DNA of 64,000 bases from Acanthococcus lagerstroemiae (Eukaryota; Arthropoda; Insecta; Hemiptera; Eriococcidae): contig CM063107.1 in the NCBI GenBank assembly GCA_031841125.1, forward strand, positions 49,675,497-49,739,496, written 5' to 3'. This document shows positions 20,964-32,802 of this stretch, in pieces. Numbering within the stretch: position 1 is the first letter of the stretch; the number at the start of each line of letters is the position of its first letter. A model generated the notes under the pieces. It was not told where the DNA came from. It did not search any database and worked only from the letters and a program-made list of their open reading frames with translations. A program made the position numbers and the translations under genes.

Positions 20964-20990
20964 ATGATCCTCCATATCACCTATCTAGCT
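20964..20990 (+). CDS. Cuticular protein exon 1 (signal peptide start)
   Basis: Nine codons, MILHITYLA, followed by the donor GCT|GTAAGT. A tiny first coding exon that splits the signal peptide is the normal layout of insect cuticle genes. This is the only ATG that gives a signal peptide in frame with exon 2. Confidence 0.78.
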
Positions 20991-23900
20991 GTAAGTACAA
21001 TATTCGTCGGCGCTTCTCCTTTTTTTCGGTTATCGAGTGCATTTTGAATTTTGAAATTCTCGTTTTATCGTAATTTCTGTTCGTGTTAATCAGCCGTGAC
21101 AAACTCGTAGCTTCGTTGTAAAGTTCGACGCTGAAATGGTTTTACTTTGTTGCAGTTGTTGGCTCTGCCTTGCGTACTGACCTACGACAGGGCAAGACTC
21201 TTCCGCAATCGAAGAATGCTCTTGCTACAGCCGCATCAACGCCGAAACGCGCCGGTGCCGTTTGTTATTCGAGTGCCGTACTCAAAAGTCGTTCCTTCTA
21301 ATCCTTTATTTTCTCATTCGGTGGCGTGGAAGGCGAAACTTCCGCAAGTGAAGTCAAGTGACGAACAGCAGTCGCAGTCGTCGTCTACACAACAACAGCA
21401 ACCTGATCCAGAGATCACTCAATTTCATTCTCAAGATACAAACGGGCAAGTCGTCTTCGGGTTCAACTCGCCGGATCAAATGAGGATAGAGACGCGAAAT
21501 GCCGACGGCACTGTACATGGAACATACAGCTACCTGGACCCTTACGGCCAGATAATCAAAGTAAGAAATTTACCTGTACGATAGGACGTCGAAATCTTTT
21601 GTAGTTTAAAATTCTTGAAGTAATTTAGTGGTTTCCCTAACAGTGAGTTTCTTGATTGATTTTGTCTTGCGCTTTATGCGGGCGCAATTTCCTAGCAGTG
21701 TTGAAATTTGAGTAAGTTGATGGAATTAGGTTGCACAAAATACAAGACTGTCATCCGCCCCGTAAGAAGGAAGGAAAATCGAACAAAATTCTTGAGAGGG
21801 TGAATTAGGACACGGGGTGACACTGTTGTTTTACTTTCTCTGGGGAGCGTGAGCCAAGTTCCAGGTAGAGCAGTGGTTCTATTTGCTACCCTGTGGTTAT
21901 AATCCTTTCGGTTTCTTTTGGTCGGGAGAATGTCTGTCAGTTACCTCATTGCACTATCAGGAAGGAAATTGTGAGTGCGTCGGCGTAATATTTCTTTCGG
22001 GTATGCTGAAGTGACTTTATGCAAGTATGAGAAATTCTACGTTCTCCAAAAGTACAAAATATTGGGGAAAAGGTTATTTACATTTTAGATTTTGTCAGCT
22101 AAGGACCTGAGAATCCGATTTTACCAACTTTTTTTCTCTTGAAAAATCGACAACTGAACACAGAGTTTTTGCTTTTTCCTGTCTAGACCAACTGGTGTGC
22201 ATTAATTTTTCAACTCTTATTCTCAGTGGCAATGATTTTATCTGTTAATAAAAAGATTGGGGGAGCGTCCGTATCCTCCCCGAGCGTTTTTATGCGTTTA
22301 CATATCAGTCACTTGATTGAATAATAGGCTAGGGAAATTATGAATAGCATAATATCTGTTACAGAGGAGAGAAGTGTATACCACAGTGACTTTATGGTTG
22401 AGGGTAAAGTTTTATATTTTCCAAAACTATATATGGTAAAAAGCCAGTGGTTGAACGGTTAAGGACCTTCTTTTACGTTTTCCAATGCTGTGAACGCAAC
22501 TATGGACTTGGAGGTTTGATTTTGGTATGATTGTTGTAGACCCTTCAAATAAAACACCCCCCTGTCAAGCCCAACGGCCTATAGGGGCTCTTTTTTAGAC
22601 GCTATCATTTTTACAGTCTTTGAACAGCAAATTTGGAGGTTTTCTACTGGTTGAACATTGCAGATTTATAGTCTTATAGGTCCTCCCTGGATTAAAGTTC
22701 ATCAAAAATGGTTCAGTGAAGTCTTCTTCTCTTTGAAGAGTAGTTACTGCAGTACTGTAGTTCACATCATGGCTGATGATGGCTGAATCGTCCGTAAAGA
22801 GTGCAGTGGTAGTACGACGGCATGTCGGGTAGTCGCTCATGTATAGTAGGAAAAGCGTGGGTTCAAGCACGCTCCCTTGTGGAACTCCCAATGCGATTTC
22901 AGTGAGTGATGAGACCGAATTACCATAATGGACATTGAAGGTGCGGTTTTCTAGATACGAGAGCAATAGCAAGCATATAAATGGCGGGAAGTGGGTTTGC
23001 AGCTTGTGGATGAGTCCCCGATGCCAGGCACGGTCGAAGGCGCTGCTGAAATCCAGGAACACAGCCGGAGCATACTCCTTGTTTTCAAGAGCTTGAGAGA
23101 TCGTATTGACAACTCGATGTACTTGTTCAACCGTTCCCTGAAGCTAAACTGAGTCGATGGTAGAATTTTTTTTTAATGCTGATTTTTAATCTCTGGAGGA
23201 CCGCTTTCATGGTGCTGTCCTCTACAGGCTTCCCCGGTTTGAGGATAGCTATCATTTTGGCCCTTTTCCAGGAGTGTGGGACATATCGAAGTCGTAACGC
23301 CGCGTTTATTAGATATGTGGCGAAGACGATGCCTTTCTTGGGCAATTCTTTTAGCATGCAGGGTAGAACATTGTCAGTGCCAGGGGCCTTCTGGAGTTTG
23401 AAATTATCAATTAGTTCGGCTACCTCGGTTGACGTAGCGTGTCGAATTGATCCACTATCTGCTGGTATGTTTGGTGGGGTTATAGTCGTGGGAATGTCGT
23501 TGTTCTGTAGGGATTGTCCGAAGTATCGTGCGAGTAGGTCTGCCTTTTCTTGGTCACTTCTGGCCCATGAGTGATCCTCATTACACAATGGAGGATTGTA
23601 TGCGCCAGGCCGATGTATCCTTTTGGCTGCTATCCAAAGTGAGTAGCCAGCGTAACTTCAACAGTTCTCAAATTATACGCTAGTGTATCGTGAATGTCTA
23701 TTTAAGAATATCTGAAAAAAGAAACCAAAAATTAATTTAACTACAGGTACCTTAGCCTAGGACCCGTCCAAGTGGATATAAGTTGAAGTTCTGTGCCACA
23801 ATAAGAGTGGAGTCAACATCTTCTTACTTTTGTATACATCGCATTGAGTATTATGGAGTTAAAACCTAACTTGCTGTAAATACACACCTGGGTTCTATAA

Positions 23901-25871
23901 GAATTTAAATTATTTTATATTTTCTTATTGCAGAGACAGTATTGGGATACTGGAGCTGGATTTCATGTGACGAGTAATACATACCCCGTGAATAATGCGG
24001 TTGCTGGTGGCCAAGCTCCTCAGCCAGAAGCACAATATACGCCAGAGGTACAGGCCGCCAGAGATCTACATTTTCAGCTGTACCAGCAAGCGTTAGCTTC
24101 TCTGCTTCCCCATCACGGGTAGGTGAACAAACAAGGAGTGTAAGAATGATGTATATGCGGTATGACGAATTTATTTTACATTTCTGTTATCAAATTCCGA
24201 ATTAATGAACCAAGCGTTTCTTTTGTACGTTCCTGATTCACCAGAGTTTAACCTGTGTTCTCTTGCACTGTTTTGGGAACCCAGTGCGAATGAGAATTCT
24301 TCGTCCATTCTTTTGAATATCGGTATCCATAAACTCGTTGAACAATTGAAAATTCAAATTGAATTTTGAGCACTTCTTGATTCCTGTAATTCTGTATAGT
24401 TTAAACTTTCGGAAACTAGTCACTTTTCTTGCCATTCTAAAATTTAACAAAATCACACGAGTAAAATGTCAAAGGTATTATTTAATCCGTTGCGCAGTAC
24501 CGTGTTGAAAGAAGAATCAAAATGTAGGATGTAGGTATTAATGATGCCATTTGAATTTTTAAAAATTAACGGCTTACTAACAAATCATAAAACTTGTGTA
24601 AAACAAAAATTTTTCTTTCCATGTATGTTGAACATTTAGTTATGCAAAATCCAAGTTGCGATATCATCAGCTCGAATGTTTAGGTAAAAAATATTAAATT
24701 TTGTGTCCTGGAAAAATCTGAAAAAATTTAAATCTTAGTGTGATTATTATTGTTTCTTTGAAACTAGGATATGGAAAGGGGAGCTTACATTTCATTAAAA
24801 CACCTTACAAACCTGAGTCAAGTTCCATTGTTATTTTTAATTGTTGAAAATATGGTATGGTTTCGCTCAGTATGTCACATATGTATTCTTTTTGAACCCA
24901 TTTAGTTGAATTTTTTATAGTTTTTGATCAGAAAAACTAGACGTGATAAAGAAAAACGGCCGACAGCACTGTATTCAGCGTTGAAAAGTACTCAAGAATT
25001 ACCTCCTTAAATGCGTTGTGCAAACAAAAAATTTCATTTTGTTCAGTAGTGTAATGAATTAACATACTACATTTGTATGAAACACTTATAGGAATTTTTC
25101 TAGGATTCTCCCAAGATATGTAGTTGAAGATTTTTTTTGTTTAATAACTCGAGTTGATTATATCGCTACTTGAATTTGCATAATTAACATTTGAATGTTT
25201 TACTTATGAAGAAAGACCATTTTATGTGGTGTAACTTGCAGTGGAAAAACAGAAGGTATTTTTGTTCCGTAAGTTATGAGTAGTTGAATGAAACATGTAT
25301 GAGTGAACAGAGGTGGTGAATTGGATATTTTAGATAGTACCTTAAGGGTACCCTTTAATCACCCAAAATTTGTAGGTAAAAAATTCGAAGACATAAGTGC
25401 GAAAGTGTCTGCATTAATACGGAACTACCCATTTTAATACGTACATACTTGAGCATGAACCTACTTAAATTCATCCAATCTGGATGTTCTGCTCGCAGAT
25501 CGCAAGATTCACCTCATGAAAACAATACTGCTGATACTGTAACGCCAACCAATGAAACCACACTGTCAGTGGAGGAAATCAAATCTACTAATGATACGAA
25601 GCCTACCATCTCTAACGATCGTGTTCAAGTGGATTCCGAAAGTGATTTTCAGAGCGATGGCGCTGATAATGCGGTTGAGCCGAGTTCCCAGAATGGTTCG
25701 ATTGTCATAGAGAATCCTGAATATTTGAGAATATCGTGGACGACGGAGAACAAAAAATATCGCATCAATTTATACAATGGAACTGATAATTCTACTAATA
25801 AAGTTCATATACGTCAAGAACGTCCCCACAGCTATAACATAACTAAATTCACGATGCAAGGCAGTCAGTGA
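20964..25871 (+). CDS. Cuticular protein with Rebers-Riddiford chitin-binding domain (join 20964-20990, 21156-21560, 23934-24118, 25499-25871)
   Basis: A structural cuticle protein, secreted and expected to bind chitin. The four exons join in phase (0, 0, 2) to 329 residues. Residues 1-21 form a signal peptide (MILHITYLALLALPCVLT). A Gln/Ser-rich linker follows, and then the RR domain spans about residues 106-163: GFNSPDQMRIETRNADG, GTYSYLDPYGQIIK and, across the exon junction, RQYWDTGAGFHVTSN. The C-terminal half is acidic, Asn/Thr-rich and low complexity, longer than in most CPR proteins. An alternative end is the TAG at 24120-24122, read if the exon 3 donor (GG|GTAGGTG) is not used. The phase-perfect acceptor at 25499 favours the longer form. 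Intron 2 carries an antisense LINE. Confidence 0.82.
21156..21560 (+). CDS. Cuticular protein exon 2
   Basis: The acceptor TTGTTGCAG ends at 21155 and the donor is AAA|GTAAG at 21560/21561. It encodes the rest of the signal peptide, a basic segment, the SSSTQQQQ linker and the first two thirds of the RR domain (YSYLDPYGQIIK at its end). Confidence 0.88.
22560..23640 (-). mobile_element. Jockey-clade LINE fragment, antisense in cuticle gene intron 2
   Basis: Two - strand frames, 23127-23588 and 22595-23062, carry APGTDNVLPCMLKELP, WKRAKMIAILKPGKP, FLDFSSAFDRAWHRGL and GVPQGSVLEPTLFLLY. The active site reads LFTDDSA in place of the usual FADD. Stops and a gap separate the frames. The 5' part of the element and the thumb are missing. 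Confidence 0.78.
23934..24118 (+). CDS. Cuticular protein exon 3
   Basis: The acceptor TTATTGCAG ends at 23933. It completes the RR domain (RQYWDTGAGFHVTSN) and adds a Pro/Gln/Ala stretch. The donor GTAGGTG at 24119 overlaps a possible stop (TAG 24120-24122). With splicing, the two bases left over join the first base of exon 4 to give Gly. Confidence 0.8.
24119..25498 (+). other. Cuticular gene intron 3
   Basis: AT-rich, with no element recognised. The acceptor TTCTGCTCGCAG ends at 25498. Confidence 0.5.
25499..25871 (+). CDS. Cuticular protein exon 4 (acidic, Asn/Thr-rich tail) or separate exon
   Basis: It reads SQDSPHENNTADTV onward and ends KFTMQGSQ at the stop before 25872. Composition is Asn, Thr, Ser, Asp and Glu with several N-glycosylation sequons. 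A variant ATTAAA at 26021 and an AATAAA at 26288 lie downstream. Joining to exon 3 is inferred from phase and splice consensus only. Confidence 0.62.
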
Positions 25872-26946
25872 CATTAATTTACAATTTTCATTGTAATCAT
25901 TTATTGATCTTCAAATGTAGCATTTATATTTTTACGAATTAGGTATTATGATACTCAACGTTGAGCGATTTATGTTTTAATTTGAAGCTTTCTTATAATG
26001 TAACTTTCAACGTGCCTATTATTAAATTTTTGTATTTATTCGAAATCGGTTCATTGTGAGCATAAGCGCGAATGGCCTTTTCGAGGGGGGTGGGGGGGAA
26101 TCATACGTATGAAAATAATGCTAAAAATGTTTTCGCTCCCATAACTTTCCAGTTTTTCTTGGAGGGAGGGCTATGTCTCCAAGTCCCCCACCTTTGTGCC
26201 TATGATTGTGGGATCAATTTCAACTTGCTTTTTACCTACCAGAGAGCTGCAATGAACTCAAATATCCGTGTGTAGTGTGAATCAGTAAATAAAAATTTCT
26301 CCACTGCCAAAAGTACGGAGGTCAAAAAATGAGTCAAGGTTAAACAGTGAAAAACGCTCTCAAGAAGCCTTAAAGAGTTTATGTCAGGCTTATGCAAAAA
26401 GAAATTGGAAGACGCTCACAAGTGAGTTGTTTATTTGTTGACCAAGCTCTTGCGATCTCTGATTTCAGTTACAATCTTTATCTAATTCATATTTTTTTTG
26501 TTTCAGGTATGTTGGTAGTGTTCCAAACAAACAGACAAAAAAAAATGGGATTCTAGTAAACAAATGCAAGCTGGACTCAGGTAAGCCTCCATGGGTAGAG
26601 CGTATGGCGATGTACGCATGCCAAATTGACCACACTCCTGGTCTCGGAAACTACCCTTGAGTATCGTATCAGTGACCAACGGCCATATTACGCTGAATAC
26701 ACCGGTACTCAGGTAAGTCTATGATGGGAAAAATTAAGCTGTTCTTGTAACAATAGAATATTTAATCTACAATTCTGACTTCGTTTCTTTATTCCAGACT
26801 TCCAGAAGGTGTAAAGAAGAAAAGAGGAGATATCAAAACAACTGAATCTTGCGAAAGAATAACGTAATTCTGATTCCTCGATCACCCCCCCCCCCTGGAT
26901 TATGGGTCCTATCTACTGTTTTGCACTGATGGCTATCTAATTTATA
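25872..26946. other. Cuticle gene 3' flank with splice-like signals
   Basis: No gene recognised. Several good splice consensus sites occur (acceptor TTTGTTTCAG near 26508, donors AGGTAAGC near 26581 and AGGTAAGT near 26713, acceptor TTATTCCAG near 26798), so unannotated UTR or non-coding exons are possible. C-runs are present at about 26885. Confidence 0.25.
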
Positions 26947-29900
26947 CAGGGTGTCTCAGTTTTGAAGGACAAGATGAAGGGATGTGGGAGCCCCCGCCGG
27001 AGAAAACAAAAACTTCATGCATACTTGTGACATCTTCACAAAATGGAAAGCGCTACAAAAGACTCTGAAGTATGAGAGGAAGTAAATTTTCTTTGAGACT
27101 TTGGTCATAAAATTCTTGTTTCGAAAGTTTTCAAAGAATGATAACAGATAGAACAGCAATGGTTCAATAAAAACTTGCATAACTAGTTATTGCCTATTTT
27201 CGTTATCGAAGGGACTACGGGAGTGTGTCCTAGGACAGTGCACTGCAAGTGTCTCGCAACTGGCAACACTGATGTCAAAACTGACTTCGCACCAACTTAA
27301 TACTTCGTGCTCTTGACTTTTCAACGTAGGAACACCCGCTCATAGGGGTGCCTTGCTTTCGCCGTAACGTCTTGATATTTTTGTACGTGTAAGTTTAATT
27401 TTTTCTATTTTATACTGAACGAACTCCCGAATTTGTATTTTCAAAAAAGTGTAAGCATCGCATCATGTTCAGAATTTTTTCAACGCTCTAATGAACGAAT
27501 CAGATTTTTAGTCTGAGCCGCTGTTTATTAATCATTATTTAAATTTTGAATACATTCAACTCATCCTATAAGATGGTGCAAAAACAACCGCCAAAACGAA
27601 ACCAATGTAATTGTGAAAATCTATTAACCAAAGCATAAAAAAGTGTTGAGATGGCTCATTTTACTTTTTTTTTTCACAATTTTAATTAATTATTGAGGGA
27701 AGAGTTAGGGAGCGGATGACACAAAACTTCGTGCCTAAGTAGACAGGCCAAAGAATCTTCTATCAAATTTTAATACATTTTGGTCCCTTATATTTGGAGA
27801 AATCGTCATTCAAAAAGAAAAGTGCACCATCTTAGGACAACCTCCCCTGTATAAATCTGAAAAATTAAAGTAATAAACTTTAAGCGAAAATTTGTTTCAC
27901 GTAAATTTACCCTTAACACTCCTAAAAGGCTTAAGATATACAACAAATAGTGTCCCCCTTTTTTGTTCCATTTTCAATGTACTCGTATTATCCATTGCTA
28001 CCCGCAGAAAAATACTGCGAAGAAGTTGTCAACGAAATCCGATTTCAAAGTTGTAAAATTTTAACAAAATTCTTTTGAAATTCTTAAATTTATAGTGAAA
28101 TTTCATCGATTAAAAATATACGTTGCATTTTTCAATTTTGATTGCAAATAGTATTTTGAAAAATGAACAAAAAGTAGGAACATTATGGGTTGCATATCTT
28201 CAATCTTCAAGGAGCTATAAAACTCCGAATTTGAGACTTGGATTTTCGCTCGTGTCTTAAATTTTTAAACTCGTTTGTTCCCTTCAATATTGAGGAGAGG
28301 CAGAACTAGTTATGTAATATTTTGTTGCATTTTCATTGTTTTATCCATCGCCACCCTTGGAAAATTTTTTGGTCAAGAGTTTTGCGATCAGGTTCTCAGG
28401 AACTTAATTTCTTCTCCAGTTTTAGAGCTTTAAGGCGCTTCAATTTTGAAAATATGCCGTATGTGTGCATAAAGTTTCTTGTCCCTCTCGACGGGTCCTT
28501 TAACATCCTTCCAGCCTATCCTCCATCACTGGACCAGCCTGTAGAATATGAATTTATATACGAGTATAAAGCTAACGGTACAGTTTCTGTCTGTTACAGG
28601 TGGCTGGATGACTTTGTGCTTACGAATTACAGTTCTGCGGGATCAAAGGAACCTGTTAATAAGTCAGTGTAGTTGAGGCAGTACCTTCTGATCTCCAACA
28701 CTTTCTTGTCAGTTTTTCGAAACAGTATAACAATCGAAGACAAATTTTGTTTTCCTTTTATTCTCCGTGGTGTTGAAGTCGGTGAGGACACCGTGACACC
28801 TTATTTCAATTTGTCCTATACCATCAGAGGGCAGATGTGTTTACACTATACTCAGGTTTTCTTATGATATTCTGTTGTGTTTAATTAAAATCGATATTTT
28901 AGCCAACCATACGTGTTTTCATTGTTTTTTCTCACTAGTCCAAATAAGAAGCACCGGTCCATTTGAGGAACTATAATAACGTGTGAATTACCTGTATACC
29001 TGCTAAGTGCCAATTTTTTCGAAATGCGTTTTTCTGGTGCAAAATGTTCTACGTGATGGCTCACACACGAATTAAGTATCCTTAGTTGGTCTACACTGTC
29101 ATAGATGCATTATTTTTGTCTGACCAGATGGCGCTCTGTGCAAGTCCAAGACCACAAAGTCTGTAAACCATGCTAAATGCCACCCACTTACCATGCTCAT
29201 TTTGGAGTTATTGTAAGGAAGAAGGTGTAAGAAGAATTTATTACTCATTAAAATTTAGCATCTTGAAAAAAGCAAGTTTTATGGACAATAAAAAATATGT
29301 ATCAATAATTTTGTACTAAGTGAAGTTTATTTTATGAAAATCGATGTTCAACTACTTTCCACGACCTTTAATCTTTTTCATTTTTGGTTGCCACAACTGT
29401 CATTGCACCTCCTTCCCATCGGTATGCGCCACAATTCGAGGAATGTGGCCAATATGTTACCAAAACCGAATTTAAAGCGACCTTTGGCATGGATTATTGG
29501 GTACCCATACTAAACTTTACAAAATACTAGAACCCGGGCCCCCTAATTGCATGGGCCTCAATTTCAAATATGCGGTAAATAGATGAAAGGAGGCAGGTGA
29601 ATAAGCCCCATAAAAGATGTAACTCTGTTAAGTGGTAAAGTAGCTGAAGAAGATAGTAATTATCTTCATAAGGTCTGTGCATTTGTGTTAAAAAGTAATA
29701 ATTCTTAACGGGGATATCTTGAACTCCATTTTAAGCAGTTCTAATTCAGATACAAGAAAATGGCTAATCGCCTTTTCTTATGGGAAATCTAATGTATGTA
29801 CAATCTATTGCAATTAAAAAAGCAGTAGCTTAAGAGGGCAAGTTTCACGGAAAATTAAAAAAATAAAATTTTCTGATATAATTTGTACCAAAATAGATTT

Positions 29901-30159
29901 TATGAACACCCTGTTGAACCAATCCGATAATTTTTCTTTCTGTGGTCACCACAACTGCCCTCTACTATTACCTATTGGTACCATTGTTCTGTCTATCTCC
30001 AGCCGTGAGGAGGGGAAAAAAAATCAAAGATAGAAAACTTTTCAATAGACCATAATTGAGCCCCTTCAAAAGTAAGAGCGTGCAAACATATCTATTCAGT
30101 GTTGGGGTAGGTTGCCTACTTACCAGTTGAAAAGGGGTCATTGCAAATGAGACACCCTG
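26947..30159. mobile_element. TIR element with 12-bp ends and nested inverted end
   Basis: CAGGGTGTCTCA at 26947-26958 is exactly inverted at 30148-30159, with TA on both sides (26945-26946 and 30160-30161). The first about 240 bp reappears in inverted, diverged form at about 28305-28548, ending CCAGCCTGTA. The left 1.6 kb is therefore itself a long-TIR element and the right half a second unit. Frames found within (for example 28322-28672) derive from these arms. No transposase is seen. Confidence 0.6.
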
Positions 30160-30479
30160 TATAGATAACCTACAAAATTTTCCACAACATGGTCGCTACA
30201 TTCTGTACAGAGAGTGCTATTGTTTGCGTCTTTTGATGAGTACACATTTAAATAATGCGTGAATCTTTCATGGGAAAGTTATCTTCGATACAACTTACCT
30301 GTAATTAACAGTAAACTGATAAATCCAGAAAAAAATAATGTCAAGTTTACTCATTTTTCTAGTAATCACTTTTATTGGACATGCATGACAAGCACGCCAT
30401 TTTGCTAACTCACGTCCACTGGTTTGTTTTGTTGTCGCGCTCATTACTAGGTACCGATGAATTAAAGTGCCATCTATAA

Positions 30480-32170
30480 TAGTTCTTGAGAAATTCGAGT
30501 GATGCTAACTAGGAGGCGGTCCAATCAAGGCAACTCTCTCCTAGGTCAAACTCCAACTGTTGAACAAATGTTCATGAAACTTGGATATTTGGTAGCCAAC
30601 AGTAAAAACGCGAATTTCCCTCACAGTGCAATTACCATTACTTTTTTTCCAGACAAGACTGAGATCACTCTTTTCACCCGCAAAAGGAAAGGTAAGGAAT
30701 TGATCAAGGTGCAATACTAGGGAAGATCGTTAGCCCTCACAGGAAAAGTGAAGTACTTAGAAGTATATCTTGATGAAAAACTTTCCTGGAGGGATCACGT
30801 CTCAGATAAAATAAGAAAAGGGGTTGAGGCTCTTTGGGCTTGCCGCACTTATATTGACAGAACCTGGGGATTCTCTCCCAAAATGATGCACTGGATGTAC
30901 ATATACCAGTGTAATACGTCCCAGAATCACATATGCGGGTATTGTGTGGTGGGGCTCAGAGAGGAACTAGACCATCTGCAAAGGCTCGCGTGCGTGATGA
31001 CAACGGGGGCAATAAGTACGGTGCCGACAAAGGCACTGGAAAGGCTCCTAACTTGCCACCACTTCACACTGCTATAGAAGCAGCTGCGATAATGGCGGCT
31101 TATCGTCTGGGTCAACCAAACCTTCAGGCTCAAAAAACAGGCCATAGAAGGATATGGAAGATGGCGGGGACGATTGCTTTGGGATGCCAAAGGATAGAAT
31201 CGCGATGGAACACTACTTTGACAAGCCGTACCGTGCGCTAATACCCACGCGGGAGGCTTGGGAAAAGAGGTGGCCAAGCATTCTGGGAAAGGAGGAGAAT
31301 GTGTGGTTTGCAGATGCCTCTAAGAATGACCAAGGTGTAGCAATCGGAATCACGAATGCAAAAGGTGCTGACGACTGTTCAGTGGAACTGGGCGAGGGCG
31401 TCACTATCCTCCAAACAGAGATAATGGCGATCACGGTGGCCATTGATAAAAGTCAGCAGAAGGGCCTTGTTAATAAAGCAGATCTATATCTGTACAGACA
31501 GTCAATCGGCTATTAAGGCACTATAGTCACATCAAACTACATCCTTGGTGGTGGCGGAGTGTGTTAACAAACTATACACCCTTGCTCAGGAGAACCGTAT
31601 CACCATACTATGGACACTGGGACACTGCGGCAGAAAAGGGAATATGATAGCTAGCAAGCTAGCGAAGGAGGGCATAAAAAAGGAACTGGCAACGCCCAGG
31701 CCGTGTTTTCTTGTAGCATACAGCGTCATAAAATCCAAAGTGAAGGCTTGAATAAGTAAACAGACGGAAATGCACTGAAGGTTGGCCAGTGGCATGAAGT
31801 CAGCAAAACACTGATACGGGACGCCCCCAGTAAGTATGCCAAGTTCCTATTAGGGTTTGACAGGAAACATGCAAGGCTCATGGTCGGACTACTAACTAGT
31901 CATGGGGCTACAAAACACATGTGGTATAAAAAAGGAGTTGTAAAAAGCGGCTCCTGTAGGTATTGTGGAGAAGAGGAAAAAACCTTGATCCATGTATCAT
32001 ATGTCAATGTTCAGCAATAGCCGGGACAAGACGTGAAACATTTGGACTAGAGTATCCAGCATCCAGTGAAGCCAAAGGGATAGAGCTAAGTAAAATTCTC
32101 TCTTTGGTTATAAAAGTGAGGCTACTGAGCTGATCTTCAACAACAACTTGAGGAATAGTGCAATGGACTG
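30480..32170 (+). mobile_element. RNase H-encoding LINE fragment (I/LOA/R1-like group)
   Basis: Broken + strand frames show the end of an RT (FFPDKTEITLFTRKRKG, VKYLEVYLDEKLSWRDHV, ALWACRTYIDRTWG), an RNase H domain (WFADASKNDQG, LQTEIMAITVAI, LWTLGHCGRKGN) and a terminal CCHC-like motif (CRYCGEEEKTLIHV). RT-thumb ALWACR plus RNase H places it in the I/LOA/R1 group rather than RTE. The 5' half with the FADD motif is missing, and frames are broken at about 30720, 31090 and 31516. Confidence 0.75.
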
Positions 32171-32256
32171 CAAAGACTGAGCACTCAGCGCCACCTCACA
32201 TACAAATGAAATTACTTTTTTGGACAGCCCTCTTAACATACATCTCAGTGTAAACG

Positions 32257-32440
32257 TAAGGCTGCATAGCTAAAGCATAGATGGGTATACTGGTTCCGCC
32301 ATATTGGGGCACATCGTGCCCGTGGATGCCGAATTCGACTATGCGGAGCGTACCGCGTAGTCAATTCGACATTGACGGGTACGATGTGACCCAATATGGC
32401 GGACCAGTATACCCATCTATGCTTTAGCTATGCAGCCTTA
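32257..32440. mobile_element. 184-bp palindromic MITE
   Basis: TAAGGCTGCATAGCTAAAGC at 32257 is inverted exactly at the right end (32440), and pairing continues for most of each roughly 85-bp arm around a CG-richer centre (ATGCGGAGCGTACCGCGTAG). The flanks GTGTAAAC and GTGTAGGC are only partly alike, so the target duplication is uncertain. A (CAAT)n run follows at about 32482-32499. Confidence 0.72.
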
Positions 32441-32802
32441 GTGTAGGCAAGTAATGGCGATTGACAGAGATGTCGAAAAAGGCAATCAATCAATCAATTA
32501 GAGTTGAATGTTTGATTTCCATCTTTATAGTCACTATATACCTCATCTTACACTATAATCATTTATAAATCTATCTGACTATCTCCCGCTCTGGAAAATC
32601 GGATGGTCTGCAGGCCATCCGAGAACAACTGACAAGATTCCTTGCTGGAGTCAATTAGCTAACACAACGAATGAAAAATTGGTACACTTACTGAATTCTA
32701 TATTCACCAACATAGCTTGAGGAAGTGAACAGATCGAACTACTCAAGATACAAAATAAATAAATACGTAGCTGTCTTTTACTAAAATGATAAATCTGAAT
32801 AC

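Noticed and set aside
28322..28867. Two + frames suggesting a small gene
   Set aside because: The first is the inverted end of the 26947-30159 element (it is homologous, inverted, to the - strand frame at 26956-27180); the second has no support.
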